Below are positions 36,795-45,890 of a stretch of DNA of 64,000 bases, in pieces. The stretch is from Arenibacter palladensis (GTDB taxonomy: Bacteria; Bacteroidota; Bacteroidia; Flavobacteriales; Flavobacteriaceae): assembly GCF_900129275.1 (NCBI RefSeq), contig NZ_FQUX01000003.1:372001-436000 (forward strand), given 5' to 3'. Positions within the stretch are counted from its first letter, which is position 1; the number at the start of each line of letters is the position of its first letter. A program made the translations under genes and the position numbers. Below the pieces are notes generated by a model. That model saw only the letters and a program-made list of their open reading frames with translations, was not told the DNA's origin and made no database searches.

Positions 36795-37874
36795 TTATAA
36801 ATTGATCTTGTTCTCTATAATCTGTTTCATACTAACATCCTCGTAATTTCTTTTCACAAAATCCAAAGCAAGCGCCAACACTTCCCCCATGGTCTTACAT
36901 GTTCTAAAATTGATATCACCCGTAAGATCATATATATGCTGTGACAGGGCCGCTATATTGTCGTCATTGGATATATCGTCTGTCTTGACTATGGAAATGA
37001 GTCGCTTGATACGGTTCCCCGAACTTAAAATTCTTTTGGCTACAATAGAGCGTTCCTCTATTTTGTATTGATCTACCGAATTACGCTGCAACTTCTCCTT
37101 GACCAACATGACCATTTGATAATTTTCCTTAAAAAACTGGGGCCTGTACACTTTTAATTTTCCCTCATAACACTGCTGGTCAAAATCTATGGCCCTTATT
37201 TTATATACAACGTGGTCAAAATCATGGGTAGGCACAATAACGTAGTTATAAGATCTCATATCCCCCAAAAGGCGAATCATACAACGTTCATTAAACTTGA
37301 CAAATTCTTTGGCCAACTGCGACTTTTCGGATTCGTTACATTTCGGCAAAAAATCCTTGATAAACACATCTCCCGGAATACCGGCAATATGTTCCTCTAT
37401 CAACGTATCCCCGTAGACCAGGAAGTTAAGGTTATAAGGAGATAACATATGCTCCAGTTCCAATCCGTAGATCCTAGAGGCGTCGGTCCTTTTTACATAG
37501 AAATAAGTAAAATTGTCATTTAGGATATTCCTTACCTTTATCCTAAAAGGCTTGGAGTTACCAAAAGTACAATAGTCCACCGCATCTACATTTAAAAATG
37601 GAAATATACTGTCGCTACCATCGGAATGCAGAATGGAATATACTTTTTTTAGACTGATATCGATTTCGGTCCTATCAAATTCGCTATAATACACACGTAC
37701 CCAAAGAGTGTCCTCCTCATTGGAATCATAGACCACAATAGACCCTGAAAAACGCAATAGATCCTCATAAAAAATAGGAATTTCAATTTTTCTGCTATAG
37801 TGCTCCAAATAGGCATCCAATTTTTTATTGACTGGAAATGCAGGCTTTTTCTTGGACATTAATCTTTCGGACAT
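36795..37874 (-). CDS. Putative kinase-fold (aminoglycoside-phosphotransferase-like) protein
   Basis: A 359-residue soluble protein of unrecognised family. I use the ATG at 37874; the frame runs further upstream but without sequence of protein character. Several features resemble the protein-kinase/APH fold: an EEHIAGIPGDVFIKDF segment like the APH hinge, then LLGDMRSYNYVI where D205 and N210 have the D-x4-N spacing of a kinase catalytic loop, then IRAIDFDQQ with D230/D232 in the place of the DFG/DxD metal site. The N-terminal 150 residues are mixed alpha/beta. It may phosphorylate a small molecule or be inactive. It is divergent from the ABC transporter genes, with 77 bases between starts. 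Confidence 0.7.
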   Translation of the reverse strand: MSERLMSKKKPAFPVNKKLDAYLEHYSRKIEIPIFYEDLLRFSGSIVVYDSNEEDTLWVRVYYSEFDRTEIDISLKKVYSILHSDGSDSIFPFLNVDAVDYCTFGNSKPFRIKVRNILNDNFTYFYVKRTDASRIYGLELEHMLSPYNLNFLVYGDTLIEEHIAGIPGDVFIKDFLPKCNESEKSQLAKEFVKFNERCMIRLLGDMRSYNYVIVPTHDFDHVVYKIRAIDFDQQCYEGKLKVYRPQFFKENYQMVMLVKEKLQRNSVDQYKIEERSIVAKRILSSGNRIKRLISIVKTDDISNDDNIAALSQHIYDLTGDINFRTCKTMGEVLALALDFVKRNYEDVSMKQIIENKINL

Positions 37875-37951
37875 GGAAAAAACTTTAATTTGTAACAAAA
37901 TAACGATTTCTTCGTCAAGTAAGTACAAACAATCGAAAAAACTATCCCATT

Positions 37952-38851
37952 TTGGAAACAATATTGACCGTAAACCACCTTACCAAGAAATATGGATATC
38001 TAACTGCGGTAAAGGACCTTTCGTTTAGCATTGAAAAAGGCAATGTTTACGGTATATTGGGACCCAATGGCAGCGGTAAATCGACCACATTGGGAATTGT
38101 ATTGAATGTGGTCAATAGAACTGCCGGTGATTTTTCATGGTTCGGGGGTACCATTTCCACACATGATGCCCTAAAAAGAGTAGGCGCCATCATTGAACGT
38201 CCCAATTTCTATCCCTATATGACAGCCATACAAAATCTAAAATTGGTCTGTAAAATCAAGGAGGTCCCCCAAGACAAGATTGAAGAAAAATTGGAAATGG
38301 TTGGACTACTGGAACGCAAGAACAGTAAGTTCAGTACCTACTCCTTAGGCATGAAACAGCGATTGGCCATTGCCTCGGCACTATTGAACGATCCGGAAAT
38401 ATTAATTTTGGACGAACCCACCAATGGCTTGGATCCACAGGGAATACATCAAATAAGGGAAATCATAAAAAAAATTGCCTCAGAGGGTACTACTATTCTT
38501 TTGGCCTCACATTTATTGGACGAGGTAGAAAAAGTCTGTAGCCATGTGATTATCCTAAGAAAAGGCGAAAAGCTCTATTCTGGCCCGGTTGGTGAAATGT
38601 TGACCAGTTATGGTTTCTTTGAACTAAAAGCAGTTGATGGGCCGGCCTTGGTTACATACCTGGGCAACCACCCCAGTTTCGGTCCTATAAAACAGGAGAA
38701 CGGTTTAATCACCGCTATTTTGAAGGAAGAAATGACGGCAAGCAGCCTAAACCAAGACTTGTTTAATAATGGCATAGTGCTATCCCATTTGGTAAAACGC
38801 AAAGAGAGCCTTGAAGAACAATTCCTTAGTTTGACCAATCACAAAGACTAA
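37952..38851 (+). CDS. ABC transporter ATP-binding protein (BcrA-like)
   Basis: A 299-residue ATPase subunit. It has Walker A GPNGSGKST, signature YSLGMKQRL, Walker B ILILDEPTNGLDPQG and the H-loop LLASHLLDEVE. The C-terminal 80 residues after residue 215 resemble the accessory part of bacitracin/ABC-2-type exporters. The only suitable start is a TTG at 37952 (METILTVNHLTKKYG), which fits the family's usual N-terminus. It is followed after 12 bases by its permease gene. Substrate unknown; antibiotic, lipid or peptide export are all possible. Confidence 0.92.
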   Translation: METILTVNHLTKKYGYLTAVKDLSFSIEKGNVYGILGPNGSGKSTTLGIVLNVVNRTAGDFSWFGGTISTHDALKRVGAIIERPNFYPYMTAIQNLKLVCKIKEVPQDKIEEKLEMVGLLERKNSKFSTYSLGMKQRLAIASALLNDPEILILDEPTNGLDPQGIHQIREIIKKIASEGTTILLASHLLDEVEKVCSHVIILRKGEKLYSGPVGEMLTSYGFFELKAVDGPALVTYLGNHPSFGPIKQENGLITAILKEEMTASSLNQDLFNNGIVLSHLVKRKESLEEQFLSLTNHKD

Positions 38852-38863
38852 ACGCATAAAAAT

Positions 38864-39697
38864 ATGTTACGTTTATTACAGATAGAATTTATAAAACTTT
38901 GGAACAATAATGCGAGTAAGGTCCTGATCGTTTCCTATTTTGTCCTTATCCTTTGTATGGCGCTGATAGCCGCCATAAAATTTGACATTGGCCCCATTCA
39001 GTTCCATGTGGCCGAACAGGGAATTTTCAATTTTCCATACATATGGCATTTGAATACCTGGATCGCAAGTGGCCTGAAGCTCTTTTTTGCTATAGTCATT
39101 GTGTCTATGATGGCTAACGAATACAGCAATAAGACCCTAAAACAAAATTTAATAGATGGGTTGAGCAAGAAGGAATTTATCGCCTCAAAATTTTTGACCG
39201 TTTTTGCATTTTCGGTCGTTTCTACCCTTTTTGTTTTTATTGTTTCATTGGTATTAGGACTTTTTTATTCCGATTTTACGGAGGTGTCTATCATATTTTC
39301 GGATTTGGAATATTTATTGGCCTATTTTATTAAATTATTGGGCTTTTTCTCCTTCTGTCTTTTCCTCGGAATATTGGTAAAACGCTCTGCCTTTGCCTTG
39401 GGCTTTTTAATTATTTGGTTTGCCATTGAAAATTTGGGTATCCGATTTTTGGTATGGTGGCTTGCCGGTAAGGAAGCTTCCGCCAGCGTTATGAAATTCC
39501 TCCCCTTAGAGTCTATGAGCAACCTTATCAAAGAGCCGGCCTCCAGATTCAAGGCAGTACAAAGTATGGTAGAACAAGTGGGGGAGCAATTCAATAAGGA
39601 CTATGCTGTACATTTTTACGAAATTTTGATAGTGGCTTGTTGGACGGCAATTTTCATATATCTTTCCTACGCCCTGCTTAAAAGACGGGATTTGTAA
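38864..39697 (+). CDS. ABC-2 type transporter permease
   Basis: A 277-residue integral membrane protein with about six membrane segments: one near residues 18-38, a second near 68-88, a pair around 105-135, and others near 150-190 and 250-270. The layout, with NEYSNKTLKQNLIDGLSKKEFIASK as the cytosolic coupling segment, is that of BcrB/ABC-2 exporters. It starts 12 bases after the ATPase gene, and the two form the complete exporter of two ATPase plus two permease chains. No accessory gene follows. Confidence 0.9.
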   Translation: MLRLLQIEFIKLWNNNASKVLIVSYFVLILCMALIAAIKFDIGPIQFHVAEQGIFNFPYIWHLNTWIASGLKLFFAIVIVSMMANEYSNKTLKQNLIDGLSKKEFIASKFLTVFAFSVVSTLFVFIVSLVLGLFYSDFTEVSIIFSDLEYLLAYFIKLLGFFSFCLFLGILVKRSAFALGFLIIWFAIENLGIRFLVWWLAGKEASASVMKFLPLESMSNLIKEPASRFKAVQSMVEQVGEQFNKDYAVHFYEILIVACWTAIFIYLSYALLKRRDL

Positions 39698-39908
39698 TGC
39701 CAATTTTCAAAAGCCAATGTCCCCGGCACCTACAACTTGCACAATATACTGTATAGTGCCAAAATGGTCATAAATAGTTGCCGTAGCACCTCAGTATTGC
39801 CCGCTATTTGTTAATTTTAGGACATAAAACAAATATGATTTTTGTTTATCATAGGACCTAAAGGAAAAGATCAAATAAAAATTATTGGAGTTCCTGAAAG
39901 CATTGCAC

Positions 39909-41897
39909 ATGAAATTTAAAGTTGTTTCCGAATTTAAACCTACTGGTGATCAGCCCCAAGCTATTAAGCAATTAAAAGAAGGTATTGAGGCCGATGAGCG
40001 CTATCAAACCCTTTTGGGGGTAACAGGATCCGGAAAAACCTTTACGGTAGCGAATGTCATAGAGCAGGTTCAGCGACCAACTTTGGTATTGGCACACAAT
40101 AAAACCCTTGCTGCACAATTGTACTCGGAATTTAAGCAGTTTTTTCCAGAGAACGCGGTTGAATATTTTGTCTCCTACTATGACTACTATCAACCCGAGG
40201 CTTATATTCCATCAAGTGGCACCTATATAGAAAAGGACCTTTCCATTAATGAGGATATTGAAAAACTACGATTGAGCGCCACCTCTTCCCTATTATCGGG
40301 TAGACGTGACATTTTGGTAGTGGCCTCGGTGTCCTGTTTATACGGTATAGGTAATCCTGTAGAATTTCAGAAAAATGTTATTGGGATAGAAAAAGACCAA
40401 GTCATTCCAAGGACCAAATTCCTTCATCAACTGGTTCAGAGTTTGTATTCTAGAACGACAGCCGATTTTAGAAACGGAAATTTTAGGGTAAAGGGCGATG
40501 TAGTGGACGTTTTTCCGAGTTATGCCGATCATGCCTTTAGAATTCACTTTTTTGGGGACGAAATTGAGGAAATTGAGGCCTTTGATCCCTACAAGAATAA
40601 AATACTGGAAAAGTATCAACAGCTAAATATTTATCCGGCCAATATGTTTGTGACTTCCCCGGATGTTTTGCAGAATGCCATTCACCTTATTCAGGAGGAT
40701 ATGGTGCTGCAGGTGAATTATTTCAAGGAAATAGGGAAACACCTGGAAGCAAAACGTTTGGAAGAACGTACAAATTTTGATCTGGAGATGATACGGGAAC
40801 TGGGATATTGCTCAGGAATTGAAAATTATTCCAGGTATTTGGATGGTAGGGAACCCGGAACGCGGCCGTTCTGTTTATTGGACTATTTCCCAAAAGATTA
40901 TTTGATGGTTGTTGACGAAAGCCACGTTACCATTCCACAGGTACACGCCATGTATGGCGGTGATAGGTCTAGAAAGGAAAATTTGGTGGAATACGGTTTT
41001 CGTTTGCCTGCGGCGATGGACAACAGACCGTTAAAATTCGAGGAATTTGAAGCACTTCAAAATCAAGTTATTTATGTGAGCGCCACACCTGCCGACTATG
41101 AATTGGAATTGAGCCAAGGGGTTTATGTAGAGCAGGTAATTCGGCCAACGGGCCTTTTGGACCCCATAATTGAAGTCCGTCCCAGCTTGAACCAAATTGA
41201 TGATCTCATCGAGGAAATCCAAGTGAGGGTTGAAAAGGATGAACGTACCTTGGTCACCACCTTAACCAAACGAATGGCGGAAGAACTGGCCAAATATTTG
41301 ACTAGAATAAATGTCCGCTGTCGTTATATACATAGTGACGTGGACACCTTGGAAAGGGTCGAAATTATGCAGGACCTGCGCAAAGGTGTTTTTGATGTAC
41401 TCATAGGGGTGAATTTATTGAGGGAAGGACTGGATCTACCGGAAGTCTCCCTAGTGGCCATTTTGGATGCCGACAAGGAAGGCTTTCTTAGAAGTGCAAG
41501 GTCCCTGACCCAGACCGTGGGCCGTGCGGCCAGGAATTTAAACGGAAAAGCCATCATGTATGCGGATAAAATAACCAACAGCATGCAAAAAACAATAGAT
41601 GAGACCAATTACAGACGTGAAAAACAGAGCAGTTATAATCTTGAAAACAATATAACGCCCACCGCACTGAACAAAAGTTTGGACAGTGTATTGGCTAAAA
41701 ATTCCGTTTCCACCTATCATTTTGAGAAAGAAGAAATGAAGGCTGCCGAGCCCGACCTATTGTACCTAACCAATGAACAAAGGGAAAAAATGATAAGGGA
41801 AAAAAGAAAGGCCATGGAAAAAGCGGCAAAGGATTTGGATTTTATGCAAGCCGCAAAGTTAAGGGACGAAATTAAATCGCTTCAAGAACAGGAATAA
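39909..41897 (+). CDS. uvrB: Excinuclease ABC subunit B
   Basis: A 662-residue helicase-like protein of nucleotide excision repair; with UvrA it verifies lesions and with UvrC makes the incisions. Visible: Walker A GVTGSGKTFTVAN, the beta-hairpin region YYDYYQPEAYIPSSGTYIEKD, DESHVTIPQ (helicase motif II), motif V/VI region REGLDLPEVSLVAILDADKEGF and QTVGRAARN, and the C-terminal UVR motif for UvrC (AAKDLDFMQAAKLRDEIKSL). I chose the ATG at 39909 (MKFKVVSEFKPTGDQ), since the upstream TTG at 39885 adds eight unsupported residues. A symmetric terminator lies 58 bases downstream. Confidence 0.97.
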   Translation: MKFKVVSEFKPTGDQPQAIKQLKEGIEADERYQTLLGVTGSGKTFTVANVIEQVQRPTLVLAHNKTLAAQLYSEFKQFFPENAVEYFVSYYDYYQPEAYIPSSGTYIEKDLSINEDIEKLRLSATSSLLSGRRDILVVASVSCLYGIGNPVEFQKNVIGIEKDQVIPRTKFLHQLVQSLYSRTTADFRNGNFRVKGDVVDVFPSYADHAFRIHFFGDEIEEIEAFDPYKNKILEKYQQLNIYPANMFVTSPDVLQNAIHLIQEDMVLQVNYFKEIGKHLEAKRLEERTNFDLEMIRELGYCSGIENYSRYLDGREPGTRPFCLLDYFPKDYLMVVDESHVTIPQVHAMYGGDRSRKENLVEYGFRLPAAMDNRPLKFEEFEALQNQVIYVSATPADYELELSQGVYVEQVIRPTGLLDPIIEVRPSLNQIDDLIEEIQVRVEKDERTLVTTLTKRMAEELAKYLTRINVRCRYIHSDVDTLERVEIMQDLRKGVFDVLIGVNLLREGLDLPEVSLVAILDADKEGFLRSARSLTQTVGRAARNLNGKAIMYADKITNSMQKTIDETNYRREKQSSYNLENNITPTALNKSLDSVLAKNSVSTYHFEKEEMKAAEPDLLYLTNEQREKMIREKRKAMEKAAKDLDFMQAAKLRDEIKSLQEQE

Positions 41898-41954
41898 GAT
41901 ACCATCCCTGTAAATTTAATTAACAAAGGGTTTCATTGGGATACAACAAAACAA

Positions 41955-41984
41955 AAAAGCGCTTCGATTTCCCGAAGCGCTTTT
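41955..41984. terminator. Bidirectional terminator between uvrB and hsp20
   Basis: A perfect 12-base stem (41955-41966 with 41973-41984) with a 6-base loop, A-rich before and T-rich after, so it can end transcription from both the plus-strand uvrB and the minus-strand Hsp20 gene. Confidence 0.92.
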
Positions 41985-42040
41985 ACAATCAACCAACCAA
42001 TCTATAATGCATCCTACAGGATACACAACTACTTTTAAGC

Positions 42041-42466
42041 TTACGCTATTTCAATCAATCTTTTTGGCTTAGGCAATGCCTCTTCTTTTTTAGGAAGAAC
42101 AAATTTCAAGATTCCATCTTCGTAGGTAGCGTTGATTTTATCCAAGGAAATTGTTTCTGGCAAACTAAATACTCTTTTAAAGGAAGAAAAAGTAAATTCT
42201 TTTCTGGTATATCCATCATCCTCCTTGTTTTCCTCATTCTTTACTTCAGAAGAAATTGTTAGGATGTCATTATCGATTTCAACATTGAAATCTTCTTTTT
42301 TCCTACCGGGTATTGCCAATTCCAATACATACTCAGTTTCGGTTTCCTTAACATTGGCGGCGGGTACACTTTGCTTATAGTTATCTACACCACCAAACCA
42401 ATCCGGTCTTAAAAATTCATTCATTAAAGATGGAAACATAACATTATTTCTTTTTACTAGACTCAT
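42041..42466 (-). CDS. Hsp20/alpha-crystallin family small heat-shock protein
   Basis: A 141-residue cytosolic holdase chaperone that binds unfolding proteins under stress. The alpha-crystallin domain spans about 38-128: YVLELAIPGRKKEDFNVEIDND, LTISSE, RKEFTFSSFKRVFSLPE, and ATYEDGILKFVLPKKEE, which contains the conserved A-x-x-x-n-G-v-L type strand. The C-terminal KPKRLIEIA includes an I-x-I-like (IEI) anchor. Two 11-base direct repeats lie 75-117 bases upstream and may be regulatory. Confidence 0.95.
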   Translation of the reverse strand: MSLVKRNNVMFPSLMNEFLRPDWFGGVDNYKQSVPAANVKETETEYVLELAIPGRKKEDFNVEIDNDILTISSEVKNEENKEDDGYTRKEFTFSSFKRVFSLPETISLDKINATYEDGILKFVLPKKEEALPKPKRLIEIA

Positions 42467-42540
42467 GACTTTTATATTTTAAGTTATACTTTAAATTCTC
42501 ATGAGCTAAAGGGCAAATGTTATACCGAACATATTTTCAT

Positions 42541-42583
42541 GTCATTGTGTCACTTAATTTGATTAACAACAAGTCATTGTGTC
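42541..42583 (-). promoter_or_regulatory. Pair of 11-base direct repeats upstream of hsp20
   Basis: The sequence GTCATTGTGTC occurs at 42541-42551 and again at 42573-42583, a start-to-start spacing of 32 bases (about three helical turns). On the coding strand of hsp20 it reads GACACAATGAC. The pair lies between the TerB and Hsp20 genes, in the expected position for binding of a regulator or alternative RNA polymerase holoenzyme. Function is inference. Confidence 0.4.
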
Positions 42584-42590
42584 GCTTTTA

Positions 42591-42992
42591 TCAATTATTA
42601 TAAGCTTTGAATATATTGATCAGCACGGCAGGAGGGACCACCTTGTCAGGATAATTATGCATAACGGTAAGCACCTGCTCTATGGCGGCCTGGGGAAGTC
42701 CAAATCCCAGTCCTATATTATGCAGCTGTTCAATTTCGACCAAGCGCTGTTCTTGGTCCACATTCATAAGAAGTACCAGACGATGAAACTGTAGGATACG
42801 CTCCGCCTCGGATTTAAGCAAGACCTTTTCTGCTTTCTTATGAAAAAGCGAATCGAACGTTTCCTTATCGACCTCTAATTGTTTTGCCACACCCAGCAAA
42901 AAATCATACTCCGAATCTTTAATTTCCTTGTCTGCCTTTGCAAAAGAAATCATTTGGGAAAGAATGCCCAACTTCTCCAAATACGTACTCAT
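42591..42992 (-). CDS. TerB-like tellurite-resistance domain protein
   Basis: A 133-residue all-helical cytosolic protein. It resembles the TerB/DjlA N-terminal fold: MISFAKADKEIKDSEYDFLLGVAKQLEV, with acidic residues in the first helix pair that in relatives bind metal, then DSLFHKKAEKVLL, RLVLLMNVDQEQRLVEIEQLHNIGLGFGL and a final helix. Despite the name, isolated TerB domains are widespread and not evidence of tellurite resistance. It lies upstream of hsp20 on the same strand with 124 bases between them. Confidence 0.8.
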   Translation of the reverse strand: MSTYLEKLGILSQMISFAKADKEIKDSEYDFLLGVAKQLEVDKETFDSLFHKKAEKVLLKSEAERILQFHRLVLLMNVDQEQRLVEIEQLHNIGLGFGLPQAAIEQVLTVMHNYPDKVVPPAVLINIFKAYNN

Positions 42993-43117
42993 AAATTACA
43001 GTTTAACACGAAGTTACGTTAAATAGCATTGATTTCCAGACTTGGGATACAGGAAAGTAATCCCAAACTAGCTCCACATCCTATTTTTTGTAATATCTTG
43101 TGAAAAAATTTATTATT

Positions 43118-43486
43118 ATGACCAATAATGATGTTCTTAAAAAATTAAGGGTAGCCTTAAAATTAAGGGATGATGAAATTGTAGAAATTTTAAAATTAGT
43201 CGATTTTAAAATTACCAAGAGTGAGTTGGGCGCTTTTTTTAGAAAGGAAGATCACCCCAACTATGTAGAATGTGGCGACCAAATTTTACGTAATTTTTTA
43301 AACGGTTTGGTAATACACTATCGCGGGACCAGGGAGAACCCAAAGGATCCAAAATTATCTTTGCCCAAACCAAAGAAGGAACCCATTTTTAAAGCACATC
43401 AAAAGCCGGGATTCAAGGAAAAGCAAAAAAAGAAAATAGACCACGACATTAGTCCCGTAAAATACAAAAACAAAAAAAAGTCCTGA
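43118..43486 (+). CDS. DUF1456 (YehS-like) protein
   Basis: A 122-residue soluble protein. Two similar helical repeats are recognisable: MTNNDVLKKLRVALKLRDDEIVEILKL and the second half GDQILRNFLNGLVIHYRG, separated by DFKITKSELGAFFRKEDHPNY. This matches DUF1456/YehS. The C-terminal 40 residues are Lys- and Pro-rich and may bind nucleic acid. The ATG at 43118 is preferred over a GTG at 43100. Its final codons form the 5' arm of a terminator hairpin. The biochemical role is unknown. Confidence 0.87.
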   Translation: MTNNDVLKKLRVALKLRDDEIVEILKLVDFKITKSELGAFFRKEDHPNYVECGDQILRNFLNGLVIHYRGTRENPKDPKLSLPKPKKEPIFKAHQKPGFKEKQKKKIDHDISPVKYKNKKKS

Positions 43487-43502
43487 TTCTTCAGGACTTT
43501 TT
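43475..43502 (+). terminator. Terminator whose 5' arm overlaps the DUF1456 stop codon
   Basis: A 12-base stem (43475-43486 with 43491-43502) around a 4-base loop. The 5' arm is made of the last Lys and Ser codons and the TGA stop of the DUF1456 gene; the 3' arm ends in a T run. Confidence 0.88.
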
Positions 43503-43647
43503 AAGTTAACTTCTGATTTTTCCCCAAATTGCCCACCATTTCAACAATCCTTCTATGGGGCATATTTTTAAAATTTTGTTTTCAAGCTTATCAAATCTTG
43601 GTCTGTTGGGCACAATTGAAATCAAGCATTAATGGTCTTTCCACAAC

Positions 43648-43680
43648 AAAAAAGGCAGCACTGTAACAGCACTGCCTTTT
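43648..43680 (-). terminator. Terminator of sucC
   Basis: Complementary arms AAAAGGCAG and CTGCCTTTT frame a 13-15-base inner part with partial internal pairing. Read on the minus strand the hairpin is followed by TTTTTTG, 23 bases after the sucC stop. Confidence 0.8.
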
Positions 43681-43702
43681 CAATTTTTATTTCTAATTGG
43701 TA

Positions 43703-44896
43703 CTAAGCCAATACTTCCTTAACCTTATCTGCAGCCTCTTGAAACTGAACTGCGGAGTGTACGGCCAAACCTGAATTATCAATAATTTCTTTGGCCAATT
43801 CAGCATTGGTACCCTGTAATCTTACAATAATAGGCACTTTTATGGCATCTCCCATATTTTTATAGGCATCCACTACCCCTTGCGCTACACGATCGCAACG
43901 AACAATACCACCAAAAATATTTATCAGGATACATTTAACTGCAGGATCCTTCAATATAATCCTAAAGGCCTCTTCAACCCTTTTGGCATCAGCGGTTCCC
44001 CCTACATCCAAGAAGTTGGCTGGCTCACCACCGGCCATTTTAATAAGGTCCATAGTAGCCATTGCCAAACCTGCACCGTTTACCATACATCCAACATTTC
44101 CATCCAAATCAACGTAGTTAAGACCTACTGCCCTTGCTTCTACCTCAATTGGATTCTCCTCTAGCAAATCACGCATTTCGGCATATTGCTTTCTTCTATA
44201 TAGTGCATTATCATCAATGGATACCTTGGCATCCACTGCCATAATCTTATCATCGGAGGTCTTTAGAACTGGGTTTATCTCAAATAAACTCGCATCACTC
44301 TCCACATAGGCCTTATATAAACTGGTAACAAACTTTGTCATTTCCTTAAAAGCCGTTCCGGACAAGCCCAAATTAAAAGCTATTTTCCTAGCTTGAAAAG
44401 GCAATAGCCCAGTGGCTGGGTTTATTTCTTCGGTAAAAATAAGATGAGGCGTTTTCTCTGCTACTTCCTCTATATCCATTCCACCTTCGGTAGAATACAT
44501 GATCATATTTCTTCCAGCTGCCCTGTTCAGTAAAACGGACATATAAAATTCGCTGGTTTCACTGTCCCCTGGATAATAAACATCCTCGGCAACCAAAACT
44601 TTATGTACTTTTTTTCCTTCCGCTGAAGTTTGCGGAGTAACTAAGTTCATACCAATGATAGATCCAGCAATATCTTCTACCTCGCGCAAATTCTTCGCCA
44701 ATTTAACTCCTCCTCCTTTTCCTCGTCCACCTGCGTGAACCTGGGCTTTAATTACATGCCAACCGGTCCCGGTTTCCTGAGTCAATTGTTTGGCAGCATC
44801 TACTGCTTCCTTGGCATTATAAGCCACTAAACCGCGTTGAATGCGTACTCCAAAGCTCGCTAAAATCTCTTTTCCTTGATATTCGTGAAGGTTCAT
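43703..44896 (-). CDS. sucC: Succinyl-CoA synthetase beta subunit (ADP-forming)
   Basis: A 397-residue TCA-cycle enzyme subunit that, with SucD, interconverts succinyl-CoA and succinate with ATP formation. The N-terminal MNLHEYQGKEIL and the ATP-grasp region KAQVHAGGRGKGGGVKLA are typical; later come SLFEINPVL (Mg2+ site), GNVGCMVNGAGLAMATMD and NIFGGIVRCDRVAQG, which contacts SucD. No sucD is adjacent, so it is encoded elsewhere, a common arrangement in flavobacteria. A TATTTTTG element lies 28-35 bases upstream of the start. Confidence 0.97.
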   Translation of the reverse strand: MNLHEYQGKEILASFGVRIQRGLVAYNAKEAVDAAKQLTQETGTGWHVIKAQVHAGGRGKGGGVKLAKNLREVEDIAGSIIGMNLVTPQTSAEGKKVHKVLVAEDVYYPGDSETSEFYMSVLLNRAAGRNMIMYSTEGGMDIEEVAEKTPHLIFTEEINPATGLLPFQARKIAFNLGLSGTAFKEMTKFVTSLYKAYVESDASLFEINPVLKTSDDKIMAVDAKVSIDDNALYRRKQYAEMRDLLEENPIEVEARAVGLNYVDLDGNVGCMVNGAGLAMATMDLIKMAGGEPANFLDVGGTADAKRVEEAFRIILKDPAVKCILINIFGGIVRCDRVAQGVVDAYKNMGDAIKVPIIVRLQGTNAELAKEIIDNSGLAVHSAVQFQEAADKVKEVLA

Positions 44897-44923
44897 AAAT
44901 TGAAGGTTCTAATTGTTCAGTTG

Positions 44924-44931
44924 CAAAAATA
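44924..44931 (-). promoter_or_regulatory. Probable -7 promoter element of sucC
   Basis: On the minus strand the bases read TATTTTTG, a full match to the Bacteroidetes TAnnTTTG element, 28 bases before the sucC start. I see no strong TTTG at the expected -33 distance. Confidence 0.55.
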
Positions 44932-45139
44932 GGAAACACAGCGGATTTACCCTAATTAAATAAAACAGAAAAATTCCTAGTGCCACGGACAAAGAAAATG
45001 TACCGCAAATAGATGAAAATCGACCAAACACTATATTCACATATCACCTAAACAAAAACGATCTAAAGAAGACATACTTACTGTGATATCCCCACTGAGA
45101 CTTTTTTACTTAAAAACAATCCCACCTCCCGCTTCCATG

Positions 45140-45778
45140 CTAAATTTTAAAATCCTTAAAATCTATAGGGTCGAAATTTTTGAAATGTCCGTTCATCCCG
45201 ATCATTTCCTTTGATTGGTTGACCTGTTTTAAAACTTGAATCGTATTTGTTAAATGGGCCTTTATAAACAACAGACGCTCACTTTCATAGTTCATTTTCA
45301 AGAGTTTATATTCTTGTGCAAGGGAAAGACCTATCTTGTGTACCAATTGATAGATATCAAAATTCTCCACCGTAAGACCCAAAATGGATACATCCATTAA
45401 TCCATAGAGTTCTATAATAAGGCCGAGGACATTTTCTTTTAAGGTGGTAACGCTATCATCGTAATAGGGTAAAAATTCTACCATGCCCGCAGCATATAAT
45501 TTGCCATCCATAACTTTATGGAAATTATTTATTTTGAAGGCACGCCGACCAATACAGATAATATCCATTTCCCCGGTATCGTAGGTTTTGATTATTTCTT
45601 TTAATTCCAACTCCGTTCCATACGCTATTTCCCCATCAATATAGGCTGGAACACCAAAATTCATAGCCTTTTCCTTCACATCCTGTATCAATTGCTTGTA
45701 GCGTTCTTCAAAAATATGAAGAGCCACTGTCTCACCAGGAAAAAAAACGGACGGTAAAGGAAACATGGGTAGCAGCAT
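45140..45778 (-). CDS. LON N-terminal (substrate-binding) domain protein
   Basis: A 212-residue soluble protein that is only the N-terminal domain of Lon, lacking the ATPase and protease parts. The opening MLLPMFPLPSVFFPGETVALHIFEERYKQLI is the family signature, followed by beta-rich segments (GTELELKEIIKTYDTGEMDIICIGRRAFKI, split here by family variation) and a helical C-terminus from about residue 110. Such stand-alone proteins are common in bacteria; some act as adaptors or have unknown roles. It is divergent from lysA with a 160-base spacer. Confidence 0.9.
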   Translation of the reverse strand: MLLPMFPLPSVFFPGETVALHIFEERYKQLIQDVKEKAMNFGVPAYIDGEIAYGTELELKEIIKTYDTGEMDIICIGRRAFKINNFHKVMDGKLYAAGMVEFLPYYDDSVTTLKENVLGLIIELYGLMDVSILGLTVENFDIYQLVHKIGLSLAQEYKLLKMNYESERLLFIKAHLTNTIQVLKQVNQSKEMIGMNGHFKNFDPIDFKDFKI

Positions 45779-45890
45779 AAGTTTTTTTGTTTAAAATTAT
45801 AGCGGTATCAACCAAAAAGTAGACTGAGTAAATCCAACAATTGTTATATTAATAACAATATGTTACATTTTTCAACCATTGCTATATATT

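Noticed and set aside
39834..39853. TATGAT/ATCATA inverted repeat before uvrB as an SOS operator.
   Set aside because: It is only 6 bases, A+T-rich and does not match a known LexA box.
42591..42992. TerB-like gene as a tellurite resistance system.
   Set aside because: A lone TerB fold without terC, terD or other ter genes does not support this.
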